Source of the DNA: GCA-002793235 sp965267355
GTDB lineage: Bacteria; Bacteroidota; Bacteroidia; Flavobacteriales_E; Vicingaceae
Assembly: GCA_965267355.1 (NCBI GenBank)
Contig: OZ253956.1
Coordinates: forward strand, 496,001-560,000
DNA length: 64,000 nt
Direction of reading: 5' to 3'
Part shown: one piece after another, positions 7,681-17,374 of the stretch
How positions within the stretch are numbered: the first letter of the stretch is position 1
Layout of the letters: each line of letters begins with the position of its first letter
The notes under the pieces: generated by a model
Databases searched by the model: none
Seen by the model: only the letters and a program-made list of their open reading frames with translations
Told to the model about the DNA's origin: nothing
Translations under genes and position numbers: made by a program

Positions 7681-8910
7681 ATGTCTTTTAAAGGATTTTT
7701 AAATATTCTATTAATTGGGTTGGTTTGCCTGCAATGCACTGGGCAAGAACCTAAAATAGAAAAAATTACCAAAGTAAAAAACCAAATTAAGGTTGAGCAG
7801 CCACCTATACAAATTTCTGCAGAAAGAACCTCAAAATACCTACCATTATTAAAGAATAAAAAAGTTGGGATTGTTGCTAATCAAACTTCTTTAATTAAAA
7901 ATACCCATTTGGTAGATTCTTTATTGAAATTAGAAATAAATGTAGTAAAGGTTTTTAGCCCCGAACATGGGTTTAGAGGAAAAGCTGACGCTGGCGAAAA
8001 AGTAAGTTCTGATACTGATGCAAAAACTGGTTTGCCAATCATTTCACTTTACGGGAAAAATAAAAAACCAAGCAAAGAGCAGGTTACTGATTTAGATGTT
8101 ATTGTTTTTGACATACAAGATGTAGGTGCTAGATTTTACACCTACATTTCTACCATGCACTATGTAATGGAAACTTGTGCAGAGAATAATGTTAAACTAA
8201 TTGTTTTGGATCGTCCAAACCCCAACGGACATTATATTGATGGTCCTATATTGGAAAAGGAGTTTAAATCTTTTGTTGGGATGCACCCTGTACCCATTGT
8301 ACACGGAATGACCATTGGTGAATATGCCAAAATGATTAACGGAGAAGGTTGGTTAGCAGGTGGTATAAAATGTGATTTAAATGTAATCACTGTTAATAAT
8401 TATGATCACAACAGATTTTACGAATTACCTATTAAACCATCTCCTAATTTACCCAATATGGGTTCTATTTATTTGTACCCTAGTTTATGCTTGTTTGAGG
8501 GCACACTCATTAGCATTGGTAGAGGAACCGACAAACCATTTCAAATTGTTGGGCATCCTGATATAAAATCTGATCGGTACAGTTTTACGCCTAAACCAAC
8601 AGAAGGAGCCAAACATCCAAAACTAGAAGGTAAAAAATGTTTTGGTTATGATTTGAGTGGTTTTGGTAAAGATTACATTAAAAATAAACCAAAAATAAAT
8701 CTGTATTGGTTAATGGACATTTATAAAAACTACCCAGATAAAGAAAACTTTTTTGGCTCTTCTTTTAATAGACTAGCTGGAACAGATAAGCTACAACAGC
8801 AAATTAAAAATGGTGTTAACGAGCAGGACATTTACAAAAGTTGGCAAGAAGGTTTAAAGCAGTTTAAGCAAATTCGCAAAAAGTATTTGCTGTACAAAGA
8901 TTTTGAGTGA
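7681..8910 (+). CDS. NamZ-type exo-beta-N-acetylmuramidase (DUF1343)
   Basis: The 409-residue exported protein carries the conserved blocks of DUF1343: GIVANQTSL, VFSPEHGFRG, IVFDIQDVGARFYTYIST, LDRPNPNG, HGMTIGEYAKMINGE, PSPNLPNM and GRGTDKPFQI. The characterised Bacillus member NamZ (YbbC) removes terminal MurNAc from peptidoglycan fragments, so a role in wall recycling is likely. An N-terminal hydrophobic stretch ends in CLQCTGQ, which could be a non-canonical lipobox, so it may be a lipoprotein facing the periplasm. The DUF1343 fold covers nearly the whole mature protein. The GT-C-like gene follows eight bases later on the same strand. Confidence 0.88.
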   Translation: MSFKGFLNILLIGLVCLQCTGQEPKIEKITKVKNQIKVEQPPIQISAERTSKYLPLLKNKKVGIVANQTSLIKNTHLVDSLLKLEINVVKVFSPEHGFRGKADAGEKVSSDTDAKTGLPIISLYGKNKKPSKEQVTDLDVIVFDIQDVGARFYTYISTMHYVMETCAENNVKLIVLDRPNPNGHYIDGPILEKEFKSFVGMHPVPIVHGMTIGEYAKMINGEGWLAGGIKCDLNVITVNNYDHNRFYELPIKPSPNLPNMGSIYLYPSLCLFEGTLISIGRGTDKPFQIVGHPDIKSDRYSFTPKPTEGAKHPKLEGKKCFGYDLSGFGKDYIKNKPKINLYWLMDIYKNYPDKENFFGSSFNRLAGTDKLQQQIKNGVNEQDIYKSWQEGLKQFKQIRKKYLLYKDFE

Positions 8911-8918
8911 AATGCTAA

Positions 8919-10316
8919 ATGAAAGATAACACCAAAATATTACTTTTAGTTGCAGCAGTATTTCTTCTAAAAATTATTCTTTTACCCTACAGCCAAACCA
9001 CACATGCAGATGCGGTTACCCGTGTTTTCAAAAGTATAAACTGGTTAGAAAACCCTCACTGGGTAAAAGCAAGCGTTTGGGGGCCTTTTCATTATTACAT
9101 TAACGGATTAGGGCTAAAAATTTGGTACAACCCCGTTTATACTCCTAAATTGATAAACATAATCTTCTCGTGTTTATCGTTACTGCCTTTCTATTACTTG
9201 ATAAAAAGAGAGTTTAACGCTAATGGTGCTTTTGTAGCAACTTGTTTTTTGGCTTGTTCACCTATATTATTTAGATACAGCTTCATGGCTTTATCAGAAA
9301 CACCTTATTTATTCTTTTTGATACTTAGTCTTAACCTTTTATCCAAAGGCGTAAAGCAAAAAACATTATTGTTAGTATTAGTTGCTGGTTTACTTATGAG
9401 TATTGGCAACGGCATCAGGTTTGAAGGATGGATTGTTACTTTTTGCATATCATTAGTATTACTACTTTACAAACAATGGCAACCTTTTTTTGTTTTTAGT
9501 TTTTGTTCTGCTTTGTTTCCAATCTATTGGTTAATTTCTTGTTATCTGGAGACTGGAGATATGCTGTATAGTTTTAATGGCACTTATAACTGGAGTATTG
9601 GAGTAATGGACAACAATAGCAACTTAGATTTTGAAGATTATTTACGCAGAATATGGTTTTATCCTTTTTCTTGGGTAATAGCAGTAGGAATCCCTACTGG
9701 TTTTATCATTTTAAAAACCTTAATACAAAAAAAAGAAAGTAGGCTCTTAACTTTAGCTTTACCCTTTTTACTAATGCTGCTTGTTTATGAGTTTTTTGCT
9801 TTTAGGGGTGTTTTTTTGTTACAGCATCATTACGTAGGTACTTTGGTTATACTGAGTTTGCCTTTTGTTGCCTTGTATTTTAAAGATGAAAAAAGGAACA
9901 AACAAGCACTATTTTGGGGGGTGATAACCATTCTGTTATCTTTGGTTTACAATACTGGTGGTGTAAAACCTTTATCACGAATAGAAAACCAGGAGATAAC
10001 ACAATTTGTAGATGAACTTAAAAACCACTCTTCTAACACAAGTTTAATTATAGATTTTATAGGTTGGGATGAAACTTATTACTTGGCGTTAAACAGTGAA
10101 ATGAACCCAAAAAATATTGTAACTATGGTAGATGGAGCCAATGCAACTATTGATTATAAAAATGTAGATGCCAAGCTTGAACAATTTGAAAATGGTTTTG
10201 TATTGCTAAAAGACAGTTCTGAATTGGCTAAGTATATACAACCAAAACTAGCGTCAAAAAACACTATAACACATTATCAATTAGAAGATTTAACCCTTTA
10301 TTATTGGACAAATTAA
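8919..10316 (+). CDS. GT-C type membrane glycosyltransferase-like protein
   Basis: This 465-residue protein has about ten transmembrane helices and a soluble C-terminal tail (about 350-465). The first helix is followed by THADAVTR, with an aspartate (D31) where GT-C enzymes of the ArnT/PMT class keep their catalytic acid. FMALSETPYLFFLILSL in the middle is also typical of that class. Such enzymes transfer a sugar from a polyprenyl-phosphate donor on the periplasmic side. The acceptor is unknown. It is probably co-transcribed with the NamZ-type gene. Its stop shares the bases TTAA (10313-10316) with the stop of the converging NUDIX gene. Confidence 0.72.
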   Translation: MKDNTKILLLVAAVFLLKIILLPYSQTTHADAVTRVFKSINWLENPHWVKASVWGPFHYYINGLGLKIWYNPVYTPKLINIIFSCLSLLPFYYLIKREFNANGAFVATCFLACSPILFRYSFMALSETPYLFFLILSLNLLSKGVKQKTLLLVLVAGLLMSIGNGIRFEGWIVTFCISLVLLLYKQWQPFFVFSFCSALFPIYWLISCYLETGDMLYSFNGTYNWSIGVMDNNSNLDFEDYLRRIWFYPFSWVIAVGIPTGFIILKTLIQKKESRLLTLALPFLLMLLVYEFFAFRGVFLLQHHYVGTLVILSLPFVALYFKDEKRNKQALFWGVITILLSLVYNTGGVKPLSRIENQEITQFVDELKNHSSNTSLIIDFIGWDETYYLALNSEMNPKNIVTMVDGANATIDYKNVDAKLEQFENGFVLLKDSSELAKYIQPKLASKNTITHYQLEDLTLYYWTN

Positions 10317-10930
10317 CTCCTCAACAACCAACGCAACTCATTTAGCATTAAAGCAGTAGCACCCCAAATGGTTTTCTGTTGATACTGAAAAGTAGGCACT
10401 TCAATCTTTAAGCCTGTACGTAAGGTTAGTTTCTGTGGTATTAATTCTTCTGTTTCTTTTAAATAAGAAAGGTTCATTTCAATAATATCTGCCACCTCAG
10501 CTGGTTCAGGAATAAAATTGGGGGTATAATCAATCGTTCCAAGTACAGGCGAAACCAAAAAATTACTTACTGGTATGTAAACATCTGTTAACCTACCTAA
10601 TATATTTACATGCTCCATAACAACGCCTACTTCTTCATTGGCTTCGCGTAATGCTGTATGTATAATATCTGTATCAGTATCTTCCACTTTCCCACCAGGA
10701 AAAGCAATTTGCCCGCTATGTGTACCATCATATTCTGGTCGCTGAATTAAAGTAATGTGTGGTTCAGAATCTTTAGCATAAAATAAAATCAACACTCCAC
10801 TCTTTTTAACAGTGGTTAAATTCACATCATCAAAATACACTTTACGGTAAGGTGCAGCTTCTTGGTGAGCTAATTTACCTGGCAACTCTTCTATTAATCG
10901 CTGTTGAAGTTGTTCAATTAAGCTCTGCAT
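10313..10930 (-). CDS. NUDIX hydrolase, CoA pyrophosphatase type
   Basis: I start at the ATG at 10930 (MQSLIEQLQQ) rather than an in-frame ATG at 10963 deep inside the neighbouring gene, giving 205 residues. The protein has the CoA-type motif order LIQRPEYDGTHSGQIAFPGG followed by the NUDIX box core LREANEEVGV. This class hydrolyses CoA and its derivatives to phosphopantetheine and 3',5'-ADP. The length suits the NudL/YeaB group. It overlaps the end of the WG-repeat gene by 17 bases in another frame, so the two are probably co-transcribed, without an obvious functional link. Confidence 0.87.
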   Translation of the reverse strand: MQSLIEQLQQRLIEELPGKLAHQEAAPYRKVYFDDVNLTTVKKSGVLILFYAKDSEPHITLIQRPEYDGTHSGQIAFPGGKVEDTDTDIIHTALREANEEVGVVMEHVNILGRLTDVYIPVSNFLVSPVLGTIDYTPNFIPEPAEVADIIEMNLSYLKETEELIPQKLTLRTGLKIEVPTFQYQQKTIWGATALMLNELRWLLRS

Positions 10931-13049
10931 TATTAAAAACTTCTTCTGTTGGAGTATATTCAATAGCTGTTTCTGTGGTCAACCTTAGCATTTTCTCATT
11001 TTTAGTAAATTCTACTTTAGTGTAGTTTAAAGGCAAAATAACCTCCGATTTCAAATTAACTATTCCTACTAAATCATTTTGCTTCACTAAAAGTGTGTTG
11101 TTATAAAACCACTCCATTTCTTCGTACTCAGGTTTTATTACATAATTACCTTTTTGGTCAATTAAACCATAAAACCCCTCTGTTTGAACTATTGCTAATC
11201 CATTGAAAAACCCTGAAGCATAATCAAAATTATAGGGTATTTTAAGTTTGGTTTCGTAATCGCAGTAGCCCCATTTTCCGTGTCTTTTAATTGCTATCAA
11301 CTCATCTGACACCTCTCCTACATCTTCAAAAAGTGCAGGCATAAACTTATTCCCACTAGTATCAATCAACCCAAATTTACCTTCTTGAATAACCCTTGCA
11401 TAGCCTCTTTCGTTAAACATACCCCAATTAATTACTCCCTTCTGGTATGGTCTCTCAATTGCAATAGCAGTATCACCATTCGTTTTAATGTATCCATATT
11501 TATCATCTTTAACCGCCATAGCTAACCCATTTTTCACTTCAGTAAGTTGATTATAAATGGGTTTAACAATATAATTTCCCTTGGCGTCAATTACACCAAA
11601 CAAGCCATTTGCTTGCACCCGCATGAAATCATCATCCAGATTATCAACCCAATCGTACTTTGGTTTTACCACATAAAGTAAATTGGTATCAATAATCCCA
11701 TACTTGCTATTCTGCTTTACATAAGCCAACCCATTATTAAAGTCTCCTACCGATTCATACTGCATGCCCACTTTCAAGTTGCCTTTTCTATCAATAAACC
11801 CGTATTTCCCATTAAGCTCTATAGAAATAAACTGATTGTTCAACAAACCAATTTCAGTATAAATTATTGGTACTATTGTTTCTCCAATTCTATTGATTAA
11901 ACCATATTTATCTTCTTTACCAACAATAGCTAATCCTTTTACAAAAGACTCAGCTTCATCATACTCAAAAGAAATTACAACAGCATTGTTTTTATTAATA
12001 AAGCCTATTTTATCGTTTTTCATAACAGCTGCTGCTCCCTCACTAAAATCAGAAACCCAGTCGTACTCTGCTGGAATCCGCACTTTTAAATCATCATCTA
12101 CAAACCCCCATTTTCCGTTTTCCAGAAATGGATAATAAGTAGTATTGGCTAAAATGTAATCTTGCTCCAACTCATTTTTAAATGGGTAATCCGGATACTT
12201 TTCTAAAAACTTTTTAATGTTTTCGGGTGTTCTGATTTGAGTAGATAAGTTGTAAATGTTTCTCCATGCTTTTGGTACTGATGGGTTACTTGGAAACTGC
12301 TTAATAAATTGATAATAAGCACCTATCGTCTTACTTTGTGTGGCTAACTCATAAATATTATCCTGAGCATCTCTAGTATAAGGACTAGCAGGCTGATCCT
12401 GCAAAAAACGAACATTACTTTCTATGTTATTATGAATGGTGTATTCTTTAAATATTTGTTTATCATATCTGGCTTTTGCCTCATTAATTTGCTCAGCATC
12501 AGGATAAGTTTCCATAAACTTTTTATAAGCATAAGAAGTGTTATTTTCTTTTGCTAGATCAAAAGCCAATTGATTTCTCTTTGTTATAGCTTGATGAAGC
12601 TGTAAGGCATTTTGATTATTATTTATAAAATAATTGTAAGCAGTTATTGTATTTTGGGTAACCGATTCATTAAAACATAACTCGTCCACCTTATCAGCAT
12701 GAGCACAAATAGAAACCGTATCTACCTTTACCATTTTTAACTTAACTTTTTGTTTTTCTTTAGTTTGATGGTAATAAGCCTCCTCTGAATACTGAATGTA
12801 ATGCAAGGCTGAATCAAGACTGTAAAAAGGATTATTGTTACGAGAATATATTACGCTTAAACCATAAGCTGCAGCAGCTGGATTTCGTTTTAAAGATTTG
12901 TAGAAAATCTTTTTTGCTTTAAAATAATCGTGTATTTCTAATGCTTCAAATCCTTTGGTAAGAGACTGACCAAAACCACAAGCACCAATTATTGGATTAA
13001 AAAAAACCAGTAAGCTTAGCAACAACAATATTTTTCTACACCTAAGCAA
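10914..13049 (-). CDS. WG-repeat protein with N-terminal helical repeats, probable lipoprotein
   Basis: The only usable start is TTG at 13049, since an in-frame stop lies just upstream. The N terminus RKILLLLSLLVFFNPIIGAC fits a lipoprotein signal with lipobox IGAC. Residues 30-300 form TPR-like helical repeats (YFKAKKIFYKSLKRNP, several Y..F....P units). Residues 310-690 hold about eleven WG repeats (GKWGFVD, DKIGFIN, DKYGLIN, GKYGFID, SKYGIID, GLFGVID, DKYGYIK, GKFGLID, GKWGYCD, GFYGLID, DLVGIVN). WG-repeat domains are predicted beta-propeller-like binding modules of unknown ligand. Abundant in Bacteroidota, they have no assigned role, and I can only say this is probably a surface or periplasmic binding protein. 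Confidence 0.82.
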   Translation of the reverse strand: MLRCRKILLLLSLLVFFNPIIGACGFGQSLTKGFEALEIHDYFKAKKIFYKSLKRNPAAAAYGLSVIYSRNNNPFYSLDSALHYIQYSEEAYYHQTKEKQKVKLKMVKVDTVSICAHADKVDELCFNESVTQNTITAYNYFINNNQNALQLHQAITKRNQLAFDLAKENNTSYAYKKFMETYPDAEQINEAKARYDKQIFKEYTIHNNIESNVRFLQDQPASPYTRDAQDNIYELATQSKTIGAYYQFIKQFPSNPSVPKAWRNIYNLSTQIRTPENIKKFLEKYPDYPFKNELEQDYILANTTYYPFLENGKWGFVDDDLKVRIPAEYDWVSDFSEGAAAVMKNDKIGFINKNNAVVISFEYDEAESFVKGLAIVGKEDKYGLINRIGETIVPIIYTEIGLLNNQFISIELNGKYGFIDRKGNLKVGMQYESVGDFNNGLAYVKQNSKYGIIDTNLLYVVKPKYDWVDNLDDDFMRVQANGLFGVIDAKGNYIVKPIYNQLTEVKNGLAMAVKDDKYGYIKTNGDTAIAIERPYQKGVINWGMFNERGYARVIQEGKFGLIDTSGNKFMPALFEDVGEVSDELIAIKRHGKWGYCDYETKLKIPYNFDYASGFFNGLAIVQTEGFYGLIDQKGNYVIKPEYEEMEWFYNNTLLVKQNDLVGIVNLKSEVILPLNYTKVEFTKNEKMLRLTTETAIEYTPTEEVFNNAELN

Positions 13050-13143
13050 ACTAAAACAAATTCTTATTTTTCACGTAAATTAAACAAGCGACTAAGTTAG
13101 CAATACAAAATTTCACATTAAAATTAATTGTTATTTAACCTGT

Positions 13144-14592
13144 ATGGCCAAATACACCAAATACCTTTTCCCTATTTTTTTTGTATTGCTAATTTATAGT
13201 TGCAACACTTCTGACATACCTAACAAACACACCAGCAAAATTGTTTACAAAGATTTAGATAGTATTAAAACTGACGGTAAACTAAAAGCCCTCATCAACT
13301 ACAGCCATACCAGTTATTTTATATACAAAGGTAATCCTATGGGGTTTGAGTATGAATTGCTCAAAAAATACGCTGAACATATCGAAGTAGAATTAGAGGT
13401 AATTCCCATTAAAAATATGGACAGTGTATTTGTTAACCTAAATAAAGGAAAAGCAGATATTGTTGCAGCTAATCTTACTATTACGCAAGAACGATTACAA
13501 CAAATAAATTTTACTGAACCTGTTTTAATTACCAAGCAAGTTTTAGTGCAGCGTAAACCAGAAAATTGGAAATCTTTAAGTAAAAAGAATTGGCAAAAAG
13601 AATTAATTCAATCACCTCTTGATTTAGCTAAAAAAACTGTGCATGTCCGAGAAGGCTCTTCTTTTTTCCCCAGATTAAAAAGTCTTTCTAATGAAATTGG
13701 GGCGCCTATCAATATTAAACCTGTTCCGGGTGAAACAACCATGGAACTATTAATTGAGAAAGTTGCTAACGGCAAAATAGATTATACCATTGCTGATAAA
13801 AATATTGCTTTAGTAAGCCAATGGCAGCATCCAAATATTGATGCCAATATGGTAATCAGTTTAGATCAAAAAATTGCATGGGCTACCAGAAAAAACTCTG
13901 ATAGTTTAGTTGTTTCTATAGACAAGTGGTTACTTAATTTCCAAAAAACCAAGAAATTTAAAATGCTTTACAACAAGTATTTTAAAAATCAGAAAAGTTT
14001 CAATAAAAGGGTTCACCATAAATATTACACCTTATCTAGTGGGAGCATTTCCCCATACGATAACCTAATAAAAAAACATTCTCCTAAAATAAATTGGGAT
14101 TGGGAACTATTAGCTTCACTCATATATCAAGAATCACATTTTAATAATGATGCTATTGGCTGGGGAGGTTCTTTTGGATTAATGCAATTTATGCCATCAA
14201 CAGGTGCCAGATTTGGAGTTGATTCGAGCTCATCAGCTGAAGCTAACATCGTTGCCGGCACTAAATACATTAAGCATTTAAATAAAATGTGGGCTAAAAA
14301 TGTGCCTGACTCATTAGAAAGAATCAAATTTATTTTAGCTTCCTATAATGCTGGTCCAGGGCATGTTATGGATGCACAGCGATTAGCCAAAAAGTATAAC
14401 GAAAACCCTGAGTTATGGAAAAATGTAGGGTATTATTTGAAAAACAAATCTAACCCACAATACTACAAAGATGAAGTGGTAAAACATGGGTATTGTAAAG
14501 GTTATATAGCATATAATTATGTTTCAGAAATAATGGAGCGATACGAACATTATAAAAACATTAGCGTTGAAAACTCTCTAGCCACAAGGTAA
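13144..14592 (+). CDS. mltF: MltF-type membrane-bound lytic murein transglycosylase
   Basis: A lipoprotein signal ends in IYSC (C20). Residues about 45-275 are a family 3 solute-binding domain (GKLKALINYSHTSYFIYKG, GKADIVAANLTITQERL). Residues about 310-470 are a family 1 SLT transglycosylase domain with the catalytic glutamate E330 in YQESHFNNDAIG, followed by SFGLMQFMP and LASYNAGPGHVMDA. This is the MltF arrangement: the enzyme cleaves between MurNAc and GlcNAc to make anhydro-muropeptides, and the binding domain regulates it. The 482-residue length is standard. The mscS-type gene follows 45 bases later on the same strand. Confidence 0.9.
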   Translation: MAKYTKYLFPIFFVLLIYSCNTSDIPNKHTSKIVYKDLDSIKTDGKLKALINYSHTSYFIYKGNPMGFEYELLKKYAEHIEVELEVIPIKNMDSVFVNLNKGKADIVAANLTITQERLQQINFTEPVLITKQVLVQRKPENWKSLSKKNWQKELIQSPLDLAKKTVHVREGSSFFPRLKSLSNEIGAPINIKPVPGETTMELLIEKVANGKIDYTIADKNIALVSQWQHPNIDANMVISLDQKIAWATRKNSDSLVVSIDKWLLNFQKTKKFKMLYNKYFKNQKSFNKRVHHKYYTLSSGSISPYDNLIKKHSPKINWDWELLASLIYQESHFNNDAIGWGGSFGLMQFMPSTGARFGVDSSSSAEANIVAGTKYIKHLNKMWAKNVPDSLERIKFILASYNAGPGHVMDAQRLAKKYNENPELWKNVGYYLKNKSNPQYYKDEVVKHGYCKGYIAYNYVSEIMERYEHYKNISVENSLATR

Positions 14593-14637
14593 TTAATAGA
14601 GCTACCTTTAACTTACTTTGCTTAAACCCATTAAGCA

Positions 14638-15531
14638 ATGAAATTCATCAAAAACATTTCACCCGAAACACAAAGCATCATTATAGTTGTAATTATATTA
14701 GTTGCTGCAGTGGTATTAACAAAAGTTATCAGATGGTTAATTGATAAGTCTTTTGTAACAGCATCTGATAAACTTCATTTAGACAAAACTCGTTATCGTT
14801 TTTTTAAAAATGCTGTATCACTAATTGTTTGGATAATTGCAATAGGAGCAATTGTTTCTCTAGTTCCAAAACTCAAATCTTTAGCAGTTACGCTATTTGC
14901 TGGGGCAGGTATTTTAGTTGCCATTATAGGTTTTGCCGCACAACAAGCATTCTCAAATATTGTTAGCGGTATATTTATCGTAATGTTTAAACCTTTTAGG
15001 GTAGGAGATAAAATTAAAGTGGGAACTTTTAGTTACGGAATAGTTGAAGACATCACATTAAGACACACAATCATCAATAGCTTTGAAAATAAACGAATAG
15101 TAGTACCCAACTCAGTAATGGGTTCTGAAACCATTGTGAACGACAATATAAATGATGTAAATATTTGTCAGTTCATTAACATAGGTATAAGTTATGACAG
15201 TGATATTGACTTAGCTACTAAAATTATTCAGGAGGAAGCATCTAAACATCCTTATTGTATTGATAATAGAACTGATGAAGAGAAACAAAAAGGAGTTGAT
15301 AAAGTTGCTATTCGATTAGCTTCCTTTGGTGATTTTAGTGTTAACTTGAGAGCTTTAGTTTGGACTAATGACCCTTTAAAAGTTTATGAAATGACAAGTG
15401 ACATAAATAAAGCCATTAAAAAAAGATTTGATGCAGAAGGTATTGAGATTCCTTTCCCTTATCGAACTATAGTATATAAAAACGATTTACCAAAAAATAC
15501 AAATCTGAATAACAATGGCACAAAAGACTAA
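14638..15531 (+). CDS. MscS-family mechanosensitive channel
   Basis: The 297-residue protein has three N-terminal helices. The third (about 87-115) is glycine/alanine rich, LFAGAGILVAIIGFAAQQAF, the pore-lining helix of MscS. It is followed by IVSGIFIVMFKPFRVGDKIKV and the beta domain with ENKRIVVPNSVMGSE, both classic MscS signatures. Channels of this family open on membrane tension to release solutes after osmotic downshock. The length is close to E. coli MscS. Its end overlaps corA by 17 bases in another frame, suggesting a shared transcript. Confidence 0.92.
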   Translation: MKFIKNISPETQSIIIVVIILVAAVVLTKVIRWLIDKSFVTASDKLHLDKTRYRFFKNAVSLIVWIIAIGAIVSLVPKLKSLAVTLFAGAGILVAIIGFAAQQAFSNIVSGIFIVMFKPFRVGDKIKVGTFSYGIVEDITLRHTIINSFENKRIVVPNSVMGSETIVNDNINDVNICQFINIGISYDSDIDLATKIIQEEASKHPYCIDNRTDEEKQKGVDKVAIRLASFGDFSVNLRALVWTNDPLKVYEMTSDINKAIKKRFDAEGIEIPFPYRTIVYKNDLPKNTNLNNNGTKD

Positions 15532-16579
15532 TTCTACCGGTGGCAAAGCAGGGCTTCCTCCAGGAGCTCTAGTACATGTTGGAAAAAGAAAAGCTGAAAA
15601 CGTTAAAGTATCGTTTATTGATTACGATAGTAATGAAATAAATGAAAAAGATGTAACAAAAATTGAAGACATATTTAAACTTAAAGCTACTCCAACCGTT
15701 AGCTGGATTAACATAGATGGACTACACGACACCAATCTAATTGCTAAAGTTGGGAAAAATTTTGGGTTACACCCTTTATTGATTGAGGATATTTTAAATA
15801 CCAATCATCGCCCAAAAGCCGAAATTTATGACAATCTCATATTTGTTACACTTAAAATGCTGGGGTTAAGTAAAGATTCTAAATCGGTAGTGTCAGAACA
15901 AGTAAGTATTGTTCTAGGCGAGAATTATGTGATTTCATTTCAAGAACGTGAAGGAGATTTATTCAATATTATTCGAGAACGTTTAAGAAATAATTTGGGC
16001 ACCATTCGGCAAATGGGGTCTGATTATCTCATGTATCGTTTAATAGATACTATAGTAGATAATTACTTTTTTGTAACGGACTATTATGCTGATCAGATTG
16101 AAGACTTGGAAATTCAAGTATTGGAGTCTCCCTCTGATGACATGGTTCGAATCATCCAGATGAGTAAAAAGCAACTCATTCAGCTTAGAAAAGCTACCAA
16201 TCCTTTACGGGAAGTACTCTCATTATTGGAAAAAGATCCAACTCCATTAATTAAGAAAGAAACTGATCAATACTTACGGGATGTTCATGAACACATAGTG
16301 CAAATCAATGATGTTATTGACACGCAACGTGATATGCTTTCAGGATTAATGGATTTATATATGTCAGGTGTGAGCAACAAGATGAATGAAGTGATGAAAG
16401 TGTTGACCATTATTGCAACTATTTTCATCCCACTTACTTTTATAGCAGGTATTTACGGCATGAATTTTAAACACATGCCTGAGCTAGAAATGCCTTATGG
16501 CTACTATAGTGTTTGGGGATTGATGATCGCTATTTTTATTGGCATGATCATCTATTTTAAACGAAAAGGTTGGTTATAA
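15515..16579 (+). CDS. corA: CorA magnesium/cobalt transporter
   Basis: The 354-residue protein has a large N-terminal cytoplasmic alpha/beta domain and long helices, then two C-terminal transmembrane helices joined by the signature YGMNF (in GIYGMNFKHMPELEMPYG) that forms the selectivity entry. A basic end, YFKRKGWL, faces the cytoplasm. CorA is a pentameric Mg2+ (and Co2+, Ni2+) channel. The start at 15515 overlaps the mscS-type gene by 17 bases. Its stop abuts the nadE stop on the other strand, leaving no room for a terminator. Confidence 0.93.
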   Translation: MAQKTNSTGGKAGLPPGALVHVGKRKAENVKVSFIDYDSNEINEKDVTKIEDIFKLKATPTVSWINIDGLHDTNLIAKVGKNFGLHPLLIEDILNTNHRPKAEIYDNLIFVTLKMLGLSKDSKSVVSEQVSIVLGENYVISFQEREGDLFNIIRERLRNNLGTIRQMGSDYLMYRLIDTIVDNYFFVTDYYADQIEDLEIQVLESPSDDMVRIIQMSKKQLIQLRKATNPLREVLSLLEKDPTPLIKKETDQYLRDVHEHIVQINDVIDTQRDMLSGLMDLYMSGVSNKMNEVMKVLTIIATIFIPLTFIAGIYGMNFKHMPELEMPYGYYSVWGLMIAIFIGMIIYFKRKGWL

Positions 16580-17371
16580 TTACTTTAATTCTTTAGGAAT
16601 TGTACAAACTGGAATTGGTTCCATTTTATGTTGGTTAGCCATATTTAATTTACTGTAAATAGCAAAGACTTCTTGTTGGCGTGGTGTAAATGAAGTTATA
16701 TCCACTACACCTTTTTCAGCAACATCCATTGCCCATTCTAATTCAGGATATGTAGCACCAATTTGATCTTCATCTGTTCGGCTATCTCCCCAAAGACCGT
16801 CAGTTGGTGCAGCTAACATAATAGTTTCATTAATTCCTAATATTTCTCCTAATTCATAAACTTCAGACTTTACCAAATCAGCAATAGGACTTAAATCTAC
16901 ACCTCCATCACCATATTTGGTAAAAAATCCAACACCAAAATCTTCAACTTTATTACCAGTACCTAAAACCAAATATTTGTTAAGGGCTGCAAAATAATAT
17001 AGGGTAGTCATTCTTAATCGTGCTCTCGTGTTTACCAAGCTCATCTCTCTTCTATCACTTTCTACTACGCCAGGAACAGCATTTATAAATGCATCAAAAA
17101 CAGGCGTTAATTCAGTTTGCACAGAGGTAACGTTTGGATAATTCTCTTTTAAAAATTCAATATGATTTTGAGCTCGCTCTACCTGATAGTTTTCTTGGTA
17201 AATAGGCATTTCTATGCACATTAATGGTAAGCCAGTTTCAGCACCTAAAGTAGAAGTTACCGCAGAATCAATCCCTCCCGAAACACCAATAACAAATCCT
17301 TCAGATTTTGACTCCTGAGCATAACTCTTTAGCCAATCTACAATGTAATCTTTTACTTTAACTGCATCCAT
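16580..17371 (-). CDS. nadE: NH3-dependent NAD+ synthetase
   Basis: NadE amidates nicotinic acid adenine dinucleotide to NAD+ with ATP, the last step of NAD synthesis. The ATP pyrophosphatase loop SGGIDS is at 31-36. Further signatures are LGTGNKVEDFGVGFFTKYGD and DLSPIADLVKSEVYELG. At 263 residues it has only the synthetase domain and none of the glutaminase domain found in longer NadEs, so it should use ammonia. It lies three bases downstream of the beta-barrel gene. I recall nadE linked to gldB in other gliding Bacteroidota, as seen here. Confidence 0.93.
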   Translation of the reverse strand: MDAVKVKDYIVDWLKSYAQESKSEGFVIGVSGGIDSAVTSTLGAETGLPLMCIEMPIYQENYQVERAQNHIEFLKENYPNVTSVQTELTPVFDAFINAVPGVVESDRREMSLVNTRARLRMTTLYYFAALNKYLVLGTGNKVEDFGVGFFTKYGDGGVDLSPIADLVKSEVYELGEILGINETIMLAAPTDGLWGDSRTDEDQIGATYPELEWAMDVAEKGVVDITSFTPRQQEVFAIYSKLNMANQHKMEPIPVCTIPKELK

Positions 17372-17374
17372 ACT

